Shown: positions 10,063 to 21,745 of the stretch, piece after piece
Position numbering within the stretch: position 1 is the first letter of the stretch
How the letters are laid out: each line of letters opens with the position of its first letter
Assembly: GCF_017901135.1 (NCBI RefSeq)
Contig: NZ_CP072801.1
Location: 2,725,501 to 2,789,500 of the forward strand
DNA from: Thiothrix litoralis
GTDB lineage: Bacteria; Pseudomonadota; Gammaproteobacteria; Thiotrichales; Thiotrichaceae
Direction of reading: 5' to 3'
DNA: 64,000 nt
Notes under the pieces: model-generated
The model's input: the letters and a program-made list of their open reading frames with translations, nothing else
Told to the model about the DNA's origin: nothing
Databases searched by the model: none
Translations under genes and position numbers: made by a program

Positions 10063-10617
10063 TTATGAGAAGGGAATCTCCTCTGGTTGTTCGATCTCAT
10101 AACGCTTGATGCTATCCATGATTTCCTGCTTGGCTTCTTCAATACCAGCCCAGCCTTCCACCTTGACCCATTTGCCTGCATCCAGCTCTTTGTAACGTTC
10201 AAAGAAGTGCTGGATCTGGCTCAACAGCAGCTTAGGCAACTGCTCATAAGACTCGATATCACGATACCCTGATGACAGATTATGGGCTGGAACCGCCACA
10301 ATTTTCGCATCAATCCCCGACTCATCCGACATTTTCAGCATCCCGACCGGGCGCACTGGAATCACGCAACCGTGCATCAATGGCGTAGGTGAAACCACCA
10401 ACACATCCGTTGGGTCACCGTCTTGCGCCAACGTATGGGGAATAAACCCATAATTTGCAGGGTAAAACATCGGTGTAGACAGGAAACGGTCAACATACAA
10501 AGCGCCGCTTTCCTTATCCAGCTCGTATTTGACAGGCGTGGACAATGCCGGGATTTCGATGATGACATTCACGCAATTTGGCACATCACGCCCTACAGGA
10601 ACTTTATCAATATTCAT
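10063..10617 (-). CDS. ppa: Inorganic pyrophosphatase, soluble family I
   Basis: Cytoplasmic Mg-dependent hydrolysis of pyrophosphate to two phosphates. The family I signature is clear ([14 protein letters not shown]) together with EKESG-equivalent and YGFIPHT motifs. Length is 184 aa. A TATAAT -10-like box on the minus strand (10650-10655) would give a leader of about 26 nt, but no convincing -35 was found. A membrane H+-pyrophosphatase lies only 1.6 kb away, so the same substrate can be used with or without energy conservation. Confidence 0.95.
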   Translation of the reverse strand: MNIDKVPVGRDVPNCVNVIIEIPALSTPVKYELDKESGALYVDRFLSTPMFYPANYGFIPHTLAQDGDPTDVLVVSPTPLMHGCVIPVRPVGMLKMSDESGIDAKIVAVPAHNLSSGYRDIESYEQLPKLLLSQIQHFFERYKELDAGKWVKVEGWAGIEEAKQEIMDSIKRYEIEQPEEIPFS

Positions 10618-10720
10618 TGTTTACTCTACCGTTGTGTACAAATCACGGTATTATAACCCCTGTTACGAATTCTCACAGCAACTAACCACCACTACTTGTC
10701 GACAATTTCAAGAGAATAGC

Positions 10721-11332
10721 ATGGCACACTCATTACGCGACCAGCTCCTCAAGGCAGGGCTCGTCACAGAAGCACAGGTTGAAAAAGCCAATCAACCTAA
10801 ACCCAGCACGCTTCGGCAACCTCAGGCAAAGAGCAAACCGCCGCGTCGGGAGAATCGCCCACCTCCGGCCGCTCCACGCCCTGAAAGCCGCGAAAACAAA
10901 GCGCCTCGGCCTGCTCCCAAGGAAAAAAGTGACCTTGCGCAGTTCTATGAAGCCCGCGCCAAGACCGAACGCGAAGAACGCCAACAGGCCGAACAACGCC
11001 AGCGCGAAATCGCCGCCCGCCGCAAACAAACCCGCGAACAAGTGGCCGCCCTCATCAACGACAATCTGAAAAATGTCGACGATGCTGACATCCGCTACAA
11101 TTTTGTCATCGGCGACAACATCAAATACCTGTACGTCACCGAAGCCCAACAGCAAGAACTCGCGGATGGCAAACTCGCCATCACCTTCCTCGGTGGCAAA
11201 CGCTGCCTGATTCCGGCGGATACGGCACAACAAATTTTGGCACTAGACCCCGACAAACTGATCGTGATCAATGCCCCGGAAGACGATGCCATTACCCCAT
11301 CGCCAGAGCCTGCTTGTACAACTGATTCTTAG
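10721..11332 (+). CDS. yaiL: YaiL/DUF2058 family protein
   Basis: 203-residue cytoplasmic protein of the DUF2058 family, associated with nucleoids and ribosome-related functions in some reports but without a firm role. The start MAHSLRDQLLKAGL is the typical N-terminus, and an AAGAGA-type RBS precedes it. The middle (about 25-110) is a highly charged Pro/Arg/Glu-rich coiled-coil-like linker. The C-terminal part (RYNFVIGDNIKYLYVT...) is the conserved domain. The 3' end overlaps convergent rsmI by 41 bp. Confidence 0.87.
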   Translation: MAHSLRDQLLKAGLVTEAQVEKANQPKPSTLRQPQAKSKPPRRENRPPPAAPRPESRENKAPRPAPKEKSDLAQFYEARAKTEREERQQAEQRQREIAARRKQTREQVAALINDNLKNVDDADIRYNFVIGDNIKYLYVTEAQQQELADGKLAITFLGGKRCLIPADTAQQILALDPDKLIVINAPEDDAITPSPEPACTTDS

Positions 11333-12134
11333 GCAATCCCGTCAAACGGGCAGCAAGCGCTGCTGCCTGTTTCACCGGCAACTCCTCCAACAACACCGCC
11401 AGGATACTGTCGGCACGCAAAGCACTAAGCTGTTCCTGATCCTCCGTCACCACATTGCCCGCAATCACCACCACAAACTCACCGCGTGACATATTGGTAT
11501 CGGTTGCCATTTGCTGCAACAAATCCCCGGCACTGCCCCGGTAAATGCTTTCAAACAACTTGGTCAACTCCCGCAAGATCACCACCCGGCGTTCCTCACC
11601 CAGCGTTGCCACCACATCCGCCAACATATCCGCAATCCGATGGCTGGACTCGTAAAACACCAAAGTACGCGGCTCTTCGCGCACCCCTTCCAATAACTTA
11701 CGGCGCGAAACCGATTTTGCAGGCAGAAATCCTTCAAACACAAAACGATCCGTCGGCAACCCCGCCACCGACAATGCCGCAATCAAGGCACTTGCCCCCG
11801 GAATCGGCACCACGGTATGCCCTGACTCCCCCAAAGCATGAACCAACTTGTAACCAGGGTCACTGATCAACGGCGTGCCCGCATCACTCACCAAGGCCAG
11901 TTGCATCCCCTGATCCAACTCGGCACGGATACTCGCCACCCGATCCGCTTCATTATGATCATGCAAACTTGCCAAGGTATTCTGGATACCGTAATGGGTC
12001 AGCAAACCGCGCGTGACCCGCGTATCTTCTGCGTAAACCTTGTCGACTTCCGACAAGATACGCTTACCTCGCTCGGTCATATCCGCCAAATTACCAATCG
12101 GCGTTGCCACGCAGTACAAAATACCTTGCTTCAT
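11292..12134 (-). CDS. rsmI: 16S rRNA (cytidine-1402-2'-O)-methyltransferase RsmI
   Basis: SAM-dependent tetrapyrrole-methylase-fold enzyme that 2'-O-methylates C1402 of 16S rRNA in the decoding site. Motifs are LYCVATPIGNLAD at the N-terminus, AEDTR, VSDAGTPLISDPG, and a normal C-terminus (NQLYKQALAMG). Length is 280 aa. In many gammaproteobacteria this gene diverges from lpoA-yraN-diaA; here hppA lies between them. Confidence 0.95.
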   Translation of the reverse strand: MKQGILYCVATPIGNLADMTERGKRILSEVDKVYAEDTRVTRGLLTHYGIQNTLASLHDHNEADRVASIRAELDQGMQLALVSDAGTPLISDPGYKLVHALGESGHTVVPIPGASALIAALSVAGLPTDRFVFEGFLPAKSVSRRKLLEGVREEPRTLVFYESSHRIADMLADVVATLGEERRVVILRELTKLFESIYRGSAGDLLQQMATDTNMSRGEFVVVIAGNVVTEDQEQLSALRADSILAVLLEELPVKQAAALAARLTGLPKNQLYKQALAMG

Positions 12135-12144
12135 GTCTTTTCCT

Positions 12145-12177
12145 AAAAAACGAAGCCCGCCACAAAGGGCGGGCTTC
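12145..12177 (-). terminator. Rho-independent terminator of hppA
   Basis: On the minus strand a 10-bp GC-rich stem (GAAGCCCGCC paired with GGCGGGCTTC, short loop) is followed by a run of six T residues. It lies between the end of hppA and the start of rsmI, so it should separate these two transcription units. Confidence 0.85.
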
Positions 12178-12202
12178 TGGTTTCAACCAACAATACCCTG
12201 CA

Positions 12203-14224
12203 TTATGCCAACAATGGCACGATCATCAAGGCCACAATATTGATGATCTTGATCAGCGGGTTAACCGCCGGGCCTGCGGTATCTTTATACGGGTCGCCGA
12301 CAGTATCGCCCGTCACGGCAGCCTTGTGCGCTTCAGAACCCTTGCCACCGAAGTTACCCTCCTCAATGTATTTCTTGGCGTTATCCCATGCACCACCGCC
12401 GGTTGTCATGGAAATCGCCACGAAAATCCCGGTAATGATCGTCCCCACCAATACGCCACCCAAAGCTTGCGGCCCCAGCGTCAAACCAACTACCACAGGC
12501 ACGGCAACTGGCAACAGCGAAGGCAAAATCATTTCCTTGATCGCCGCTTTGGTCAACATATCCACACATTTGCCGTATTCCGGCTTGCCCGTGCCTTCCA
12601 TAATGCCCGGAATGTCGCGGAATTGACGGCGCACTTCCACCACCACCGAACCGGCAGCACGCCCCACAGCCTCCATCCCCATCGCTGCAAACAAATACGG
12701 CACCATGCCACCAATAAACAGGCCAATAATGACCATGTGGTTCGACAAATCAAACGTCAAACCGGGGTGGCTGGTGGAAAGCGCATGGGTATAATCCGCA
12801 AACAACACCAAAGCTGCCAAACCGGCTGAACCAATCGCATAACCTTTGGTAACGGCTTTAGTGGTATTACCCACCGCATCCAGCGGGTCAGTAATGTTAC
12901 GCACTTCATCCGGCAAGCCTGCCATTTCCGCAATCCCGCCCGCGTTGTCAGTGATCGGGCCGTAAGCATCCAGTGCCACGATAATCCCCGCCATCGACAG
13001 CATCGACGTTGCCGCAACCGCAATCCCGTACAAACCAGCCAGTTCATACGCGCCCCAAATCGCCAGACACACCGCCAACACCGGCGCAGCGGTAGATTTC
13101 ATGGAAACCCCTAACCCGGCGATGACATTCGTACCATGCCCAGTAGTGGAGGCTTGCGCAATATGCTGTACCGGGCTGTATTCCGTGGCAGTGTAATATT
13201 CCGTAATCCACACCATTGCCGCCGTCAGCAGCAAACCGATAACCGCCGAGCCATACAAGGCATTCACTGAATACAGGGCATTATCGCCCATCATGATGTC
13301 AGTTACTGGGTAAAACAGCACCAAAGATGCCGCACCCGCTACCGCCAACCCCCGGTACAAAGCATTCATGATTTTGCCACCCGTGCGGGCTTTGACGAAC
13401 ATGACCCCCAAAATCGAGGCCAAAATCGAAAAGCCGCCCAACACCAAGGGGTAAACAATGGCATTTTCCGAGCCATTCATCAGCAAGCCGCCCAGCAACA
13501 TGGTAGCAATGATGGTAACCGCATAAGTTTCAAACAAATCAGCCGCCATCCCCGCGCAATCGCCGACGTTATCCCCCACGTTATCGGCGATAACTGCCGG
13601 GTTACGTGGGTCATCTTCCGGGATACCTGCTTCGACCTTGCCCACCAAATCCGCGCCTACGTCAGCGCCCTTGGTAAAGATGCCACCACCCAACCGCGCA
13701 AAAATGGAGATCAAGGAACCACCAAACGCCAAGCCCACCAAGGCATGGGTTGCATCACTGGAAGAAGTCCCCGTCATGGTCAGCACAGCGTAATAACCCG
13801 CCACACCCAACAATGCCAAGCCAACCACCAACATGCCCGTAATCGCGCCGCCCTTGAAGGCAACATCCAGCGCTGCATTCAGGCCATGTTTGGCAGCTTC
13901 CGCCGTGCGCACATTGGAACGCACCGACACATTCATGCCGATATACCCCGTTGCACCCGATAGCAGCGCACCCAGCGCAAAACCAATCGCGGTTTTCCAA
14001 CCCAGAGTCATGAAAATGACTGCAAACAGCAGAATACCCACCACGGCAATGGTGGTGTATTGGCGGTTCAGGTAGGCTTGCGCCCCTTCCTGAATAGCTT
14101 GCGCAATGCTACGCATTTTCGCGTCACCTTGCGGGCGAGCCAACACCCAGCGAATCGTGACAACACCATAGATGAGCGCGGCAAGCGCACACAAAATAGC
14201 TACGGCCAAACCTGTGGACATCAA
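12203..14224 (-). CDS. hppA: K+-independent proton-translocating pyrophosphatase
   Basis: Membrane-integral pyrophosphatase coupling PPi hydrolysis to H+ pumping. The 673-residue protein has about 16 transmembrane segments. Substrate-binding motifs [17 protein letters not shown] and [13 protein letters not shown], and the later acidic cluster, are intact. The diagnostic segment reads [10 protein letters not shown]. Lysine at that position, with threonine three residues later, is the signature of the K+-independent subclass, whereas K+-dependent enzymes have Ala at the lysine position. A terminator follows the gene. Confidence 0.94.
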   Translation of the reverse strand: MMSTGLAVAILCALAALIYGVVTIRWVLARPQGDAKMRSIAQAIQEGAQAYLNRQYTTIAVVGILLFAVIFMTLGWKTAIGFALGALLSGATGYIGMNVSVRSNVRTAEAAKHGLNAALDVAFKGGAITGMLVVGLALLGVAGYYAVLTMTGTSSSDATHALVGLAFGGSLISIFARLGGGIFTKGADVGADLVGKVEAGIPEDDPRNPAVIADNVGDNVGDCAGMAADLFETYAVTIIATMLLGGLLMNGSENAIVYPLVLGGFSILASILGVMFVKARTGGKIMNALYRGLAVAGAASLVLFYPVTDIMMGDNALYSVNALYGSAVIGLLLTAAMVWITEYYTATEYSPVQHIAQASTTGHGTNVIAGLGVSMKSTAAPVLAVCLAIWGAYELAGLYGIAVAATSMLSMAGIIVALDAYGPITDNAGGIAEMAGLPDEVRNITDPLDAVGNTTKAVTKGYAIGSAGLAALVLFADYTHALSTSHPGLTFDLSNHMVIIGLFIGGMVPYLFAAMGMEAVGRAAGSVVVEVRRQFRDIPGIMEGTGKPEYGKCVDMLTKAAIKEMILPSLLPVAVPVVVGLTLGPQALGGVLVGTIITGIFVAISMTTGGGAWDNAKKYIEEGNFGGKGSEAHKAAVTGDTVGDPYKDTAGPAVNPLIKIINIVALMIVPLLA

Positions 14225-14423
14225 AGTACCTCCATCACATATTTCTATTATCTAACGGAACACCACCCGACCCGTCTGTAGTGCCAAGCAAGATCAGGCG
14301 CTCGTAAACAAGCATAGCCCTATTTTCAGCATCTAACCGTATTGTTTATCCGCCTTTTATGGATATTTATCAGCTTTATCTACCGACTCAACCCCCATAA
14401 AATACCACTCGCCGTATCAAACC

Positions 14424-14453
14424 TTCAGTATCCCGAAAAAAAAATGCTATATT
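14424..14453 (+). promoter_or_regulatory. Weak candidate promoter for the lpoA operon
   Basis: TATATT (14448-14453) resembles a -10 box and TTCAGT (14424-14429) is a poor -35 at 18-bp spacing, with an A-tract in the spacer. It lies about 40 bp before the lpoA start in the 271-bp hppA-lpoA gap, which shows no gene. Confidence 0.3.
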
Positions 14454-14495
14454 TCAGCAACCATACCCTCCTAAACAGGTACCAGGACTCACATC

Positions 14496-16010
14496 ATGCA
14501 ACCAAGATTTCACCAAAGCATCCTGAAATATTGCGCTCTATCCTTATTAATAGTCGTGCCACTGTTACTGCAAGGGTGCTCACCAACCACGAGCATCCCC
14601 GGTACAGATGGCAGCGCCACCCAAGGCAATGCCAGCATTGAACAAGCCAATGCACTGTTTACTCAAGGCAAAAAACGTGAAGCAGCTCAGGCTTATTATG
14701 CAGCCTCTGCTCGCTACCCAACCCCGCAGCGCGAACGGATAATCTTGCAAGCAGCTGAAATCGCCGCCTCCATCGGTGATGCCCAATTAACCAATACCTA
14801 TCTGGCTCGCGTCCCTGCCTCTGTACTGGATGGTGAAAACCGTGCCCGCCAAGCCTACGTCAAAGCACTCTTGGCGCTACAACAAAAAAACCCCGCGTTG
14901 GCCTTGCGCACATTGCCCAGCAATCTGGATAATATTTCCCCGGCCTTGCGTGCAAAAGTCAAACATATCCAGCAACGCGCCCAAGCCAGTGCAGGCGGCA
15001 AAGGTGGCTCTGTAGGGCAAAACGTGCAGCGAGCCATGGTTCCCAGCAGCGTTAACCGCATCGCAGCTCTGCTTCCCCAATCCGGCGCACTTCGTAGTGT
15101 TGGGCAAGAAATCTACCGAGGCATGGAAACTGCCCGTAACAGCATCGCCAGCGACACCACGGTGCAACTGTACGATGTCAATGCAGGTGGTGCAGTTGCC
15201 CAATACCAGCGGGCGGTCGCCGAAGGTGCTGATGTAGTGGTTGGCCCCCTCGACAAGGAATCACTGGCGCAATTGCTGGCGCAACCCCAACTGCTCTCCA
15301 AGCCTTTGCTGAGCCTTAATTACCTGACCAATAGCCGCAATATTCCGGGCGCACTCTACCAATTCGGCCTGTTGCCAGAAGATGAAGCCCGTCAGGTGGC
15401 AACAGCCACCACGGCACGGGGTTTACGCACGGCTATCGTCATGGCGCCCGCCTCCAGTTGGGGCGACCGGATAGCCGCTGCATTCCGTAGCGCCTATCAA
15501 GCCAAAGGTGGGCAAGTGCTCAATATCCAGCAATACCCAGACACAGCCTCCAATGCCTATATGCAAAACGTGCAGAATGCTCTAGCAGCCACCCAAGGGC
15601 GTGCCAGCATGGTATTCCTCGCCGCCTCCCCCAGCCAAGCGCGTCTAATGCGCCCACTATTGGCAGCGCAAGCACCTTCCTTGCCCGTGTATGCCACTTC
15701 GCACATCTTCTCCGGGCGCACTGACCCCGGCAATGACGCTGACCTCGACGGTATCCGTTACACCGAAATCCCTTGGGTCATCGAAGGTTTGCAAAACGGT
15801 AGCCTCAACAACTCCACCTTCCCGCGCATGTTTGCACTGGGCATGGATGCGCTGCTGATCGCCAAAAACCTGCCCAGCATTGGCGGCAACCCCAACGCGC
15901 AAGTCAACGGCAAAACCGGCGACATCCGCGTGGCAGGCAACCGCCAAATCCAGCGCACCCTGCTGTTTGCCACTTTCGTCAATGGCGTTCCACAAGCCCT
16001 TGGACAATAA
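14496..16010 (+). CDS. lpoA: Penicillin-binding protein activator LpoA (LppC family)
   Basis: Outer-membrane lipoprotein that stimulates PBP1A from the outside of the sacculus. The signal sequence ends in a LLQGC lipobox. The N-terminal part (about 45-165) is helical and TPR-like; the C-terminal part (about 180-500) has the type I periplasmic-binding-protein fold (RIAALLPQSGALRSVGQEIYRGM). Length of 504 aa is shorter than E. coli LpoA but normal for many other gammaproteobacteria. The order lpoA-yraN-diaA is conserved, which strengthens the call. Confidence 0.9.
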   Translation: MQPRFHQSILKYCALSLLIVVPLLLQGCSPTTSIPGTDGSATQGNASIEQANALFTQGKKREAAQAYYAASARYPTPQRERIILQAAEIAASIGDAQLTNTYLARVPASVLDGENRARQAYVKALLALQQKNPALALRTLPSNLDNISPALRAKVKHIQQRAQASAGGKGGSVGQNVQRAMVPSSVNRIAALLPQSGALRSVGQEIYRGMETARNSIASDTTVQLYDVNAGGAVAQYQRAVAEGADVVVGPLDKESLAQLLAQPQLLSKPLLSLNYLTNSRNIPGALYQFGLLPEDEARQVATATTARGLRTAIVMAPASSWGDRIAAAFRSAYQAKGGQVLNIQQYPDTASNAYMQNVQNALAATQGRASMVFLAASPSQARLMRPLLAAQAPSLPVYATSHIFSGRTDPGNDADLDGIRYTEIPWVIEGLQNGSLNNSTFPRMFALGMDALLIAKNLPSIGGNPNAQVNGKTGDIRVAGNRQIQRTLLFATFVNGVPQALGQ

Positions 16011-16368
16011 GCAGCCGCAAGCGCCGCACCTGATACGCGGCATCAGCACCGAACAACTGGCCTGCGAATACTTGCAGGCCAGTGGTTTGCAACTGCTGCA
16101 TCAAAACTACCGCCTGAAAATGGGTGAAATCGACCTAATCATGCGCGATGGCAATGTCATCGTGTTTATCGAAGTGCGCTACCGTAAAACCCAACGTTAC
16201 GGCGGCGCATTGCTTAGTATTGACCCACGCAAGCAAGCGCGTATCATCCGCACCGCACAACACTATTTACAATACCGCGCCCCAGACGCCCAAGCGCGTT
16301 TCGACGTGGTAGCGGTAGAAGGTAACAATCCCATCAACTGGATCAAGAACGCTTTCGAATCGGGCTAA
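15982..16368 (+). CDS. yraN: YraN family endonuclease-like protein (UPF0102)
   Basis: A 128-residue protein with the restriction-endonuclease-like core GEIDLIMRDGNVIVFIEVRYR. The ExD...ExK-type acidic residues are present, with Arg in place of Lys in EVR, as often seen in this family. Cellular role is unclear; links to recombination and repair have been suggested. The chosen ATG at 15982 overlaps the lpoA end by 29 bp. Later starts are possible because the conserved part begins near GISTEQLACEYL. Confidence 0.87.
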   Translation: MAFHKPLDNKQPQAPHLIRGISTEQLACEYLQASGLQLLHQNYRLKMGEIDLIMRDGNVIVFIEVRYRKTQRYGGALLSIDPRKQARIIRTAQHYLQYRAPDAQARFDVVAVEGNNPINWIKNAFESG

Positions 16369-18248
<1,880 letters not shown>

Positions 18249-18249
18249 A

Positions 18250-18279
18250 GACTCTCCTCTCAAAACCGAGAAGAGAGTC
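18250..18279. terminator. Hairpin between convergent argA and icd
   Basis: A 12-bp stem (18250-18261 with 18268-18279) around a 6-nt loop lies in the short gap between the two convergent stop codons. Read on the minus strand all 12 pairs form, counting one G-U. The T-runs on either side are poor, so it may work as a weak bidirectional terminator or a 3'-end stabiliser. Confidence 0.55.
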
Positions 18280-18290
18280 CAGAAACAAGC

Positions 18291-20516
18291 TTACACAGCC
18301 GCTAGTGTGGCATTAAAGGTCGCACTAGGCCGCATCACTGCCGTCATTTTATCCATGTCAGCACAGTAATACCCATCCAGATCCACTGGCTGGCCTTGCA
18401 CCGCATTCAACTCAGCAATAATCACCTGCTCATTGTCGGCAAGGGCTTTTGCCAGCGGCGCAAAACGTGCCGCCAACCCAGCATCTTGCGTCTGTGCAGC
18501 CAGTGCTTCCGCCCAATACAGCGCCAGATAGAAATGGCTGCCGCGTGTATCCAACTGCCCGACTCTGGCGGCGGGCGATTTGCGGTTATCCAGCAATTTG
18601 CCGGTGGCCTGATCCAGCGTAGTCGCCAGAATCTGGGCTTGCGGGTTGCCGGTCTTGATACTGACCTCTTCCAGTGAAGAAGCCATTGCCAGAAACTCAC
18701 CCAACGAATCCCAACGCAAGTGGTTTTCTGCCACCAATTGCTGCACATGTTTAGGGGCGGAACCACCTGCCCCGGTTTCAAACATGCTGCCGCCCTCCAT
18801 CATCGGCACGATGGACAGCATTTTCGCACTAGTCCCCAGCTCCATGATCGGGAACAGGTCAGTCAGGTAATCACGCAAAATATTGCCCGTCACAGAAATC
18901 GTGTCCATGCCCCGGATAATCCGCTCCAGCGTGAAACGCATGGCTCGCACTTGCGACATAATGTGGATTTCCACCCCGTTCAGGTCATGGTCTTGCAGGT
19001 ATAGCTCGACCTTCTGAATCAGTTGCGCTTCGTGTGGACGGTAAGGGTCAAGCCAGAACACCGCTGGCGTATTCGACAAGCGAGCACGTTTCACCGCCAA
19101 TTTCACCCAGTCACGCACCGCTGCATCCTTGGTTTGGCAAGTACGCCAGATGTCGCCGGTTTCGACCTGATGCTGCATCAGCACTTTGCCTTGCTCATCC
19201 ACTACCCGCGCCGTGCCCGGTGTGGTGATTTCAAAGGTTTTGTCGTGTGAACCGTATTCTTCGGCTTTCTGCGCCATCAAACCCACATTAGGGACAGAGC
19301 CCATCGTGGTCGGGTCGAAAGCCCCATTGGTTTTGCAAAAACCAATCATTTCCTGATAAATCCGCGCAAAGGTACTTTCCGGGATCACCGCTTTGGTTTC
19401 CTTGAGCTTGCCATCCACACCCCACATTTTGCCGCCGTTGCGAATCATCGCAGGCATGGAAGCATCCACAATCACATCATTCGGCGCGTGCAAATTGGTG
19501 ATGCCCTTATCGGAATCCACCATCGCCAATTCCGGCTGCTGGGCATAACCATCGGCAATGTCTTGCTCAATCTCGACGCGAATCTCTGCGGGCAAGCTCT
19601 GAATCTTTTCGAGCACACTGCTCATGCCGTTGTTCGGATTCACCCCCAACTGTTCAAACAACTCGCCGTACTTGGCAAACAAGTCCTTGAAAAACACCTT
19701 GACCGCGTGACCAAATACAATCGGATGCGACACCTTCATCATGGTCGCCTTGACGTGCAGGGAGAACAAAATCCCGCTATCCTTGGCATCGGCCAATTGC
19801 TCGGCATAGAAAGCGCACAGGGCTTGCTTGCTCATGTACATGCTGTCGATAATTTCGCCAGCCAGCAGCGGGATAGTTTTGAGCACTTGCACTTCACCAT
19901 CCGGCGTGACCAATTCCATCCGCACCGCGCCGTCCTGTTCCATCACGACAGACTGTTCACTGGAATAGAAATCACCACGGCGCATGTAGGACACGTGAGT
20001 ACGTGAGGCAGGACTCCATTTGCCCATTGAATGCGGGTTCTTTTGTGCATAACGCTTAACCGCAGGCGGCGCACGCCGATCAGAATTGCCCTCACGTAAC
20101 ACCGGGTTAACCGCACTCCCTAAGATTTTCGAGTAACGGCTAGCCAATTGCAGCTCAGCCTCGGTTTGCGGGTTTTCCGGGTATTCGGGAATCATGAAAC
20201 CCTTGGCACGCAACTCGCTGACAGCCGCTTTCAATTGCGGCACAGAAGCGCTGATATTGGGCAATTTGATAATATTGGTATCCGACTCATGGGTCAGATG
20301 CCCTAATTCCGCCAGATTATCCGGCACACGTTGCGCTTCACTCAAATAATCCGGGAACTCTGCTAAAATACGGGTAGCCACGGAAATATCACTTTGGGTC
20401 ACCTCAATGCCCGCCGTTGCCGTAAACGTCTTGATAATCGGCAATAACGAACACGTCGCCAGCAAAGGCGCTTCATCAGTCAAGGTATAGATAATTGTTG
20501 GGTTCTGCACAGACAT
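18291..20516 (-). CDS. icd: Isocitrate dehydrogenase (NADP+), monomeric type
   Basis: TCA-cycle oxidative decarboxylation of isocitrate to 2-oxoglutarate with NADP+. The 741-residue length and the whole sequence (start [65 protein letters not shown]) are those of the monomeric IDH family, not the 45-kDa homodimer. It is a single-gene unit, with a TATAAT-like box on the minus strand near 20598 but no good -35. Confidence 0.96.
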   Translation of the reverse strand: MSVQNPTIIYTLTDEAPLLATCSLLPIIKTFTATAGIEVTQSDISVATRILAEFPDYLSEAQRVPDNLAELGHLTHESDTNIIKLPNISASVPQLKAAVSELRAKGFMIPEYPENPQTEAELQLASRYSKILGSAVNPVLREGNSDRRAPPAVKRYAQKNPHSMGKWSPASRTHVSYMRRGDFYSSEQSVVMEQDGAVRMELVTPDGEVQVLKTIPLLAGEIIDSMYMSKQALCAFYAEQLADAKDSGILFSLHVKATMMKVSHPIVFGHAVKVFFKDLFAKYGELFEQLGVNPNNGMSSVLEKIQSLPAEIRVEIEQDIADGYAQQPELAMVDSDKGITNLHAPNDVIVDASMPAMIRNGGKMWGVDGKLKETKAVIPESTFARIYQEMIGFCKTNGAFDPTTMGSVPNVGLMAQKAEEYGSHDKTFEITTPGTARVVDEQGKVLMQHQVETGDIWRTCQTKDAAVRDWVKLAVKRARLSNTPAVFWLDPYRPHEAQLIQKVELYLQDHDLNGVEIHIMSQVRAMRFTLERIIRGMDTISVTGNILRDYLTDLFPIMELGTSAKMLSIVPMMEGGSMFETGAGGSAPKHVQQLVAENHLRWDSLGEFLAMASSLEEVSIKTGNPQAQILATTLDQATGKLLDNRKSPAARVGQLDTRGSHFYLALYWAEALAAQTQDAGLAARFAPLAKALADNEQVIIAELNAVQGQPVDLDGYYCADMDKMTAVMRPSATFNATLAAV

Positions 20517-20665
20517 TATGTTTCCCTACTTTGGTGGTAATCAGGCTGCTTTTTGTACAAGATGCAGCTCTGGTATAAAAAATTGGCGACTCATTATACC
20601 ATGCCATCTATTACTTTAGGGATAGACATACCCACATTAATTTACCCACCAACACAGGCTTCAAC

Positions 20666-21745
20666 ATGAAACACCTTCTTTGGAAAACCGCAGTGTGCAT
20701 CACTCTTACCCTAAGTGGGCTAACAACCGCTTTCGCACAGGTAACACTACCGCAACCCCGCGCCTTTGTGGTGGAGCAGCCTTGCGAGGCTTACACTTCA
20801 CTGCGTAAAAAAAGCTATCCGGTCACGCTGGAAGTGGGCAAAACCTACCGCGCCACCGCTGAAAACAAACAGCCCGATGCCACCCATGCCGCCATCACGG
20901 TGGGTGCTGAAAACAAATGGGTCGCGTTAAGTTGTGGGCATTACGCCACCCATGCTGCCGCCGCGCCTACACCAGAAACCCCCGCCAACACCGATACCGC
21001 CTGCTTGCCGTTTTTCGACAATATCGACAACCCGGTGAAGATCAACGTCGGCGGCAATGCAGACATCACCCCGCCCGCTCCGGCACTCAACGCTTTCGAC
21101 CTTGCCGTCAACGACACCTGTGGCGCACCCGGCAAAGTCGTGTCTGTCAACGAATTCCAAACCCTGTTACGCAAACACCCCGATGTATTGCAACGCCTGC
21201 AAGCCTTCACCCAAAACCAGGTGTACGCCAACCGCCCCGCGCCTGCTTCCAGCGAAGCCTATTTGCAGGATTTGAGTGATGCGTGGTTTAACCTCAAAGC
21301 GTTCGACCACATTTTCTGCGGCGAACCCAAAGCAGGCAGCGCCATCGGTGGTCTGCATTTCTACGGGCGCTACGTGCAATTGCAAGCCAGCGGTGATGCC
21401 TGTCGCATGAGCAACTTCCGCCAGAATGAAGTTGTGCCCGGCGTGCTGTATTCAATGGGCGCAACGATGAAGGCGGCCAACGGCGGCATTGCCCGCTCTT
21501 CCATCAAAGGCTACGGCCTGACCTTGAATGCTGAAGACATCCTCAAAGCTGCCACCCGTGCCTTTGCTGACAACCCCACCAATAGCGCTGAAAGTACCGC
21601 TTGCTTGTTACCTATTACCGATGATGGCGCTCATTTCACCACCGTATTCGTGCGCCGCGCCAACGGTATCCGCACCTTTTACCCGGATGCGACACCCGCC
21701 GCCAACGACCCGAAATGCAGCGCCGCGCTCAATCTGGCGGGATAA
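20666..21745 (+). CDS. Secreted protein with a C-terminal EndoU-like nuclease domain
   Basis: A Sec signal peptide (about residues 1-24, cleaved after AFA) is followed by a Cys-containing N-terminal region and a Pro/Ala-rich linker. From about residue 150 the sequence resembles EndoU endoribonucleases: KAFDHIFCGE then GGLHFYGRY, putting histidines at 215 and 231, the 16-residue spacing of the XendoU catalytic pair. A terminal T-F-Y-P motif (337-340) matches the family's S/T-x-Y/F-P end, and K281/K283 are candidates for the third catalytic residue. Assignment is by motif recognition only. No immunity gene is adjacent; ampG converges with no gap. Confidence 0.62.
   Translation: MKHLLWKTAVCITLTLSGLTTAFAQVTLPQPRAFVVEQPCEAYTSLRKKSYPVTLEVGKTYRATAENKQPDATHAAITVGAENKWVALSCGHYATHAAAAPTPETPANTDTACLPFFDNIDNPVKINVGGNADITPPAPALNAFDLAVNDTCGAPGKVVSVNEFQTLLRKHPDVLQRLQAFTQNQVYANRPAPASSEAYLQDLSDAWFNLKAFDHIFCGEPKAGSAIGGLHFYGRYVQLQASGDACRMSNFRQNEVVPGVLYSMGATMKAANGGIARSSIKGYGLTLNAEDILKAATRAFADNPTNSAESTACLLPITDDGAHFTTVFVRRANGIRTFYPDATPAANDPKCSAALNLAG

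Noticed and set aside
18720-20006. Several plus-strand frames opposite icd
   Set aside because: Shadow frames of a full-length, well-conserved monomeric isocitrate dehydrogenase gene.
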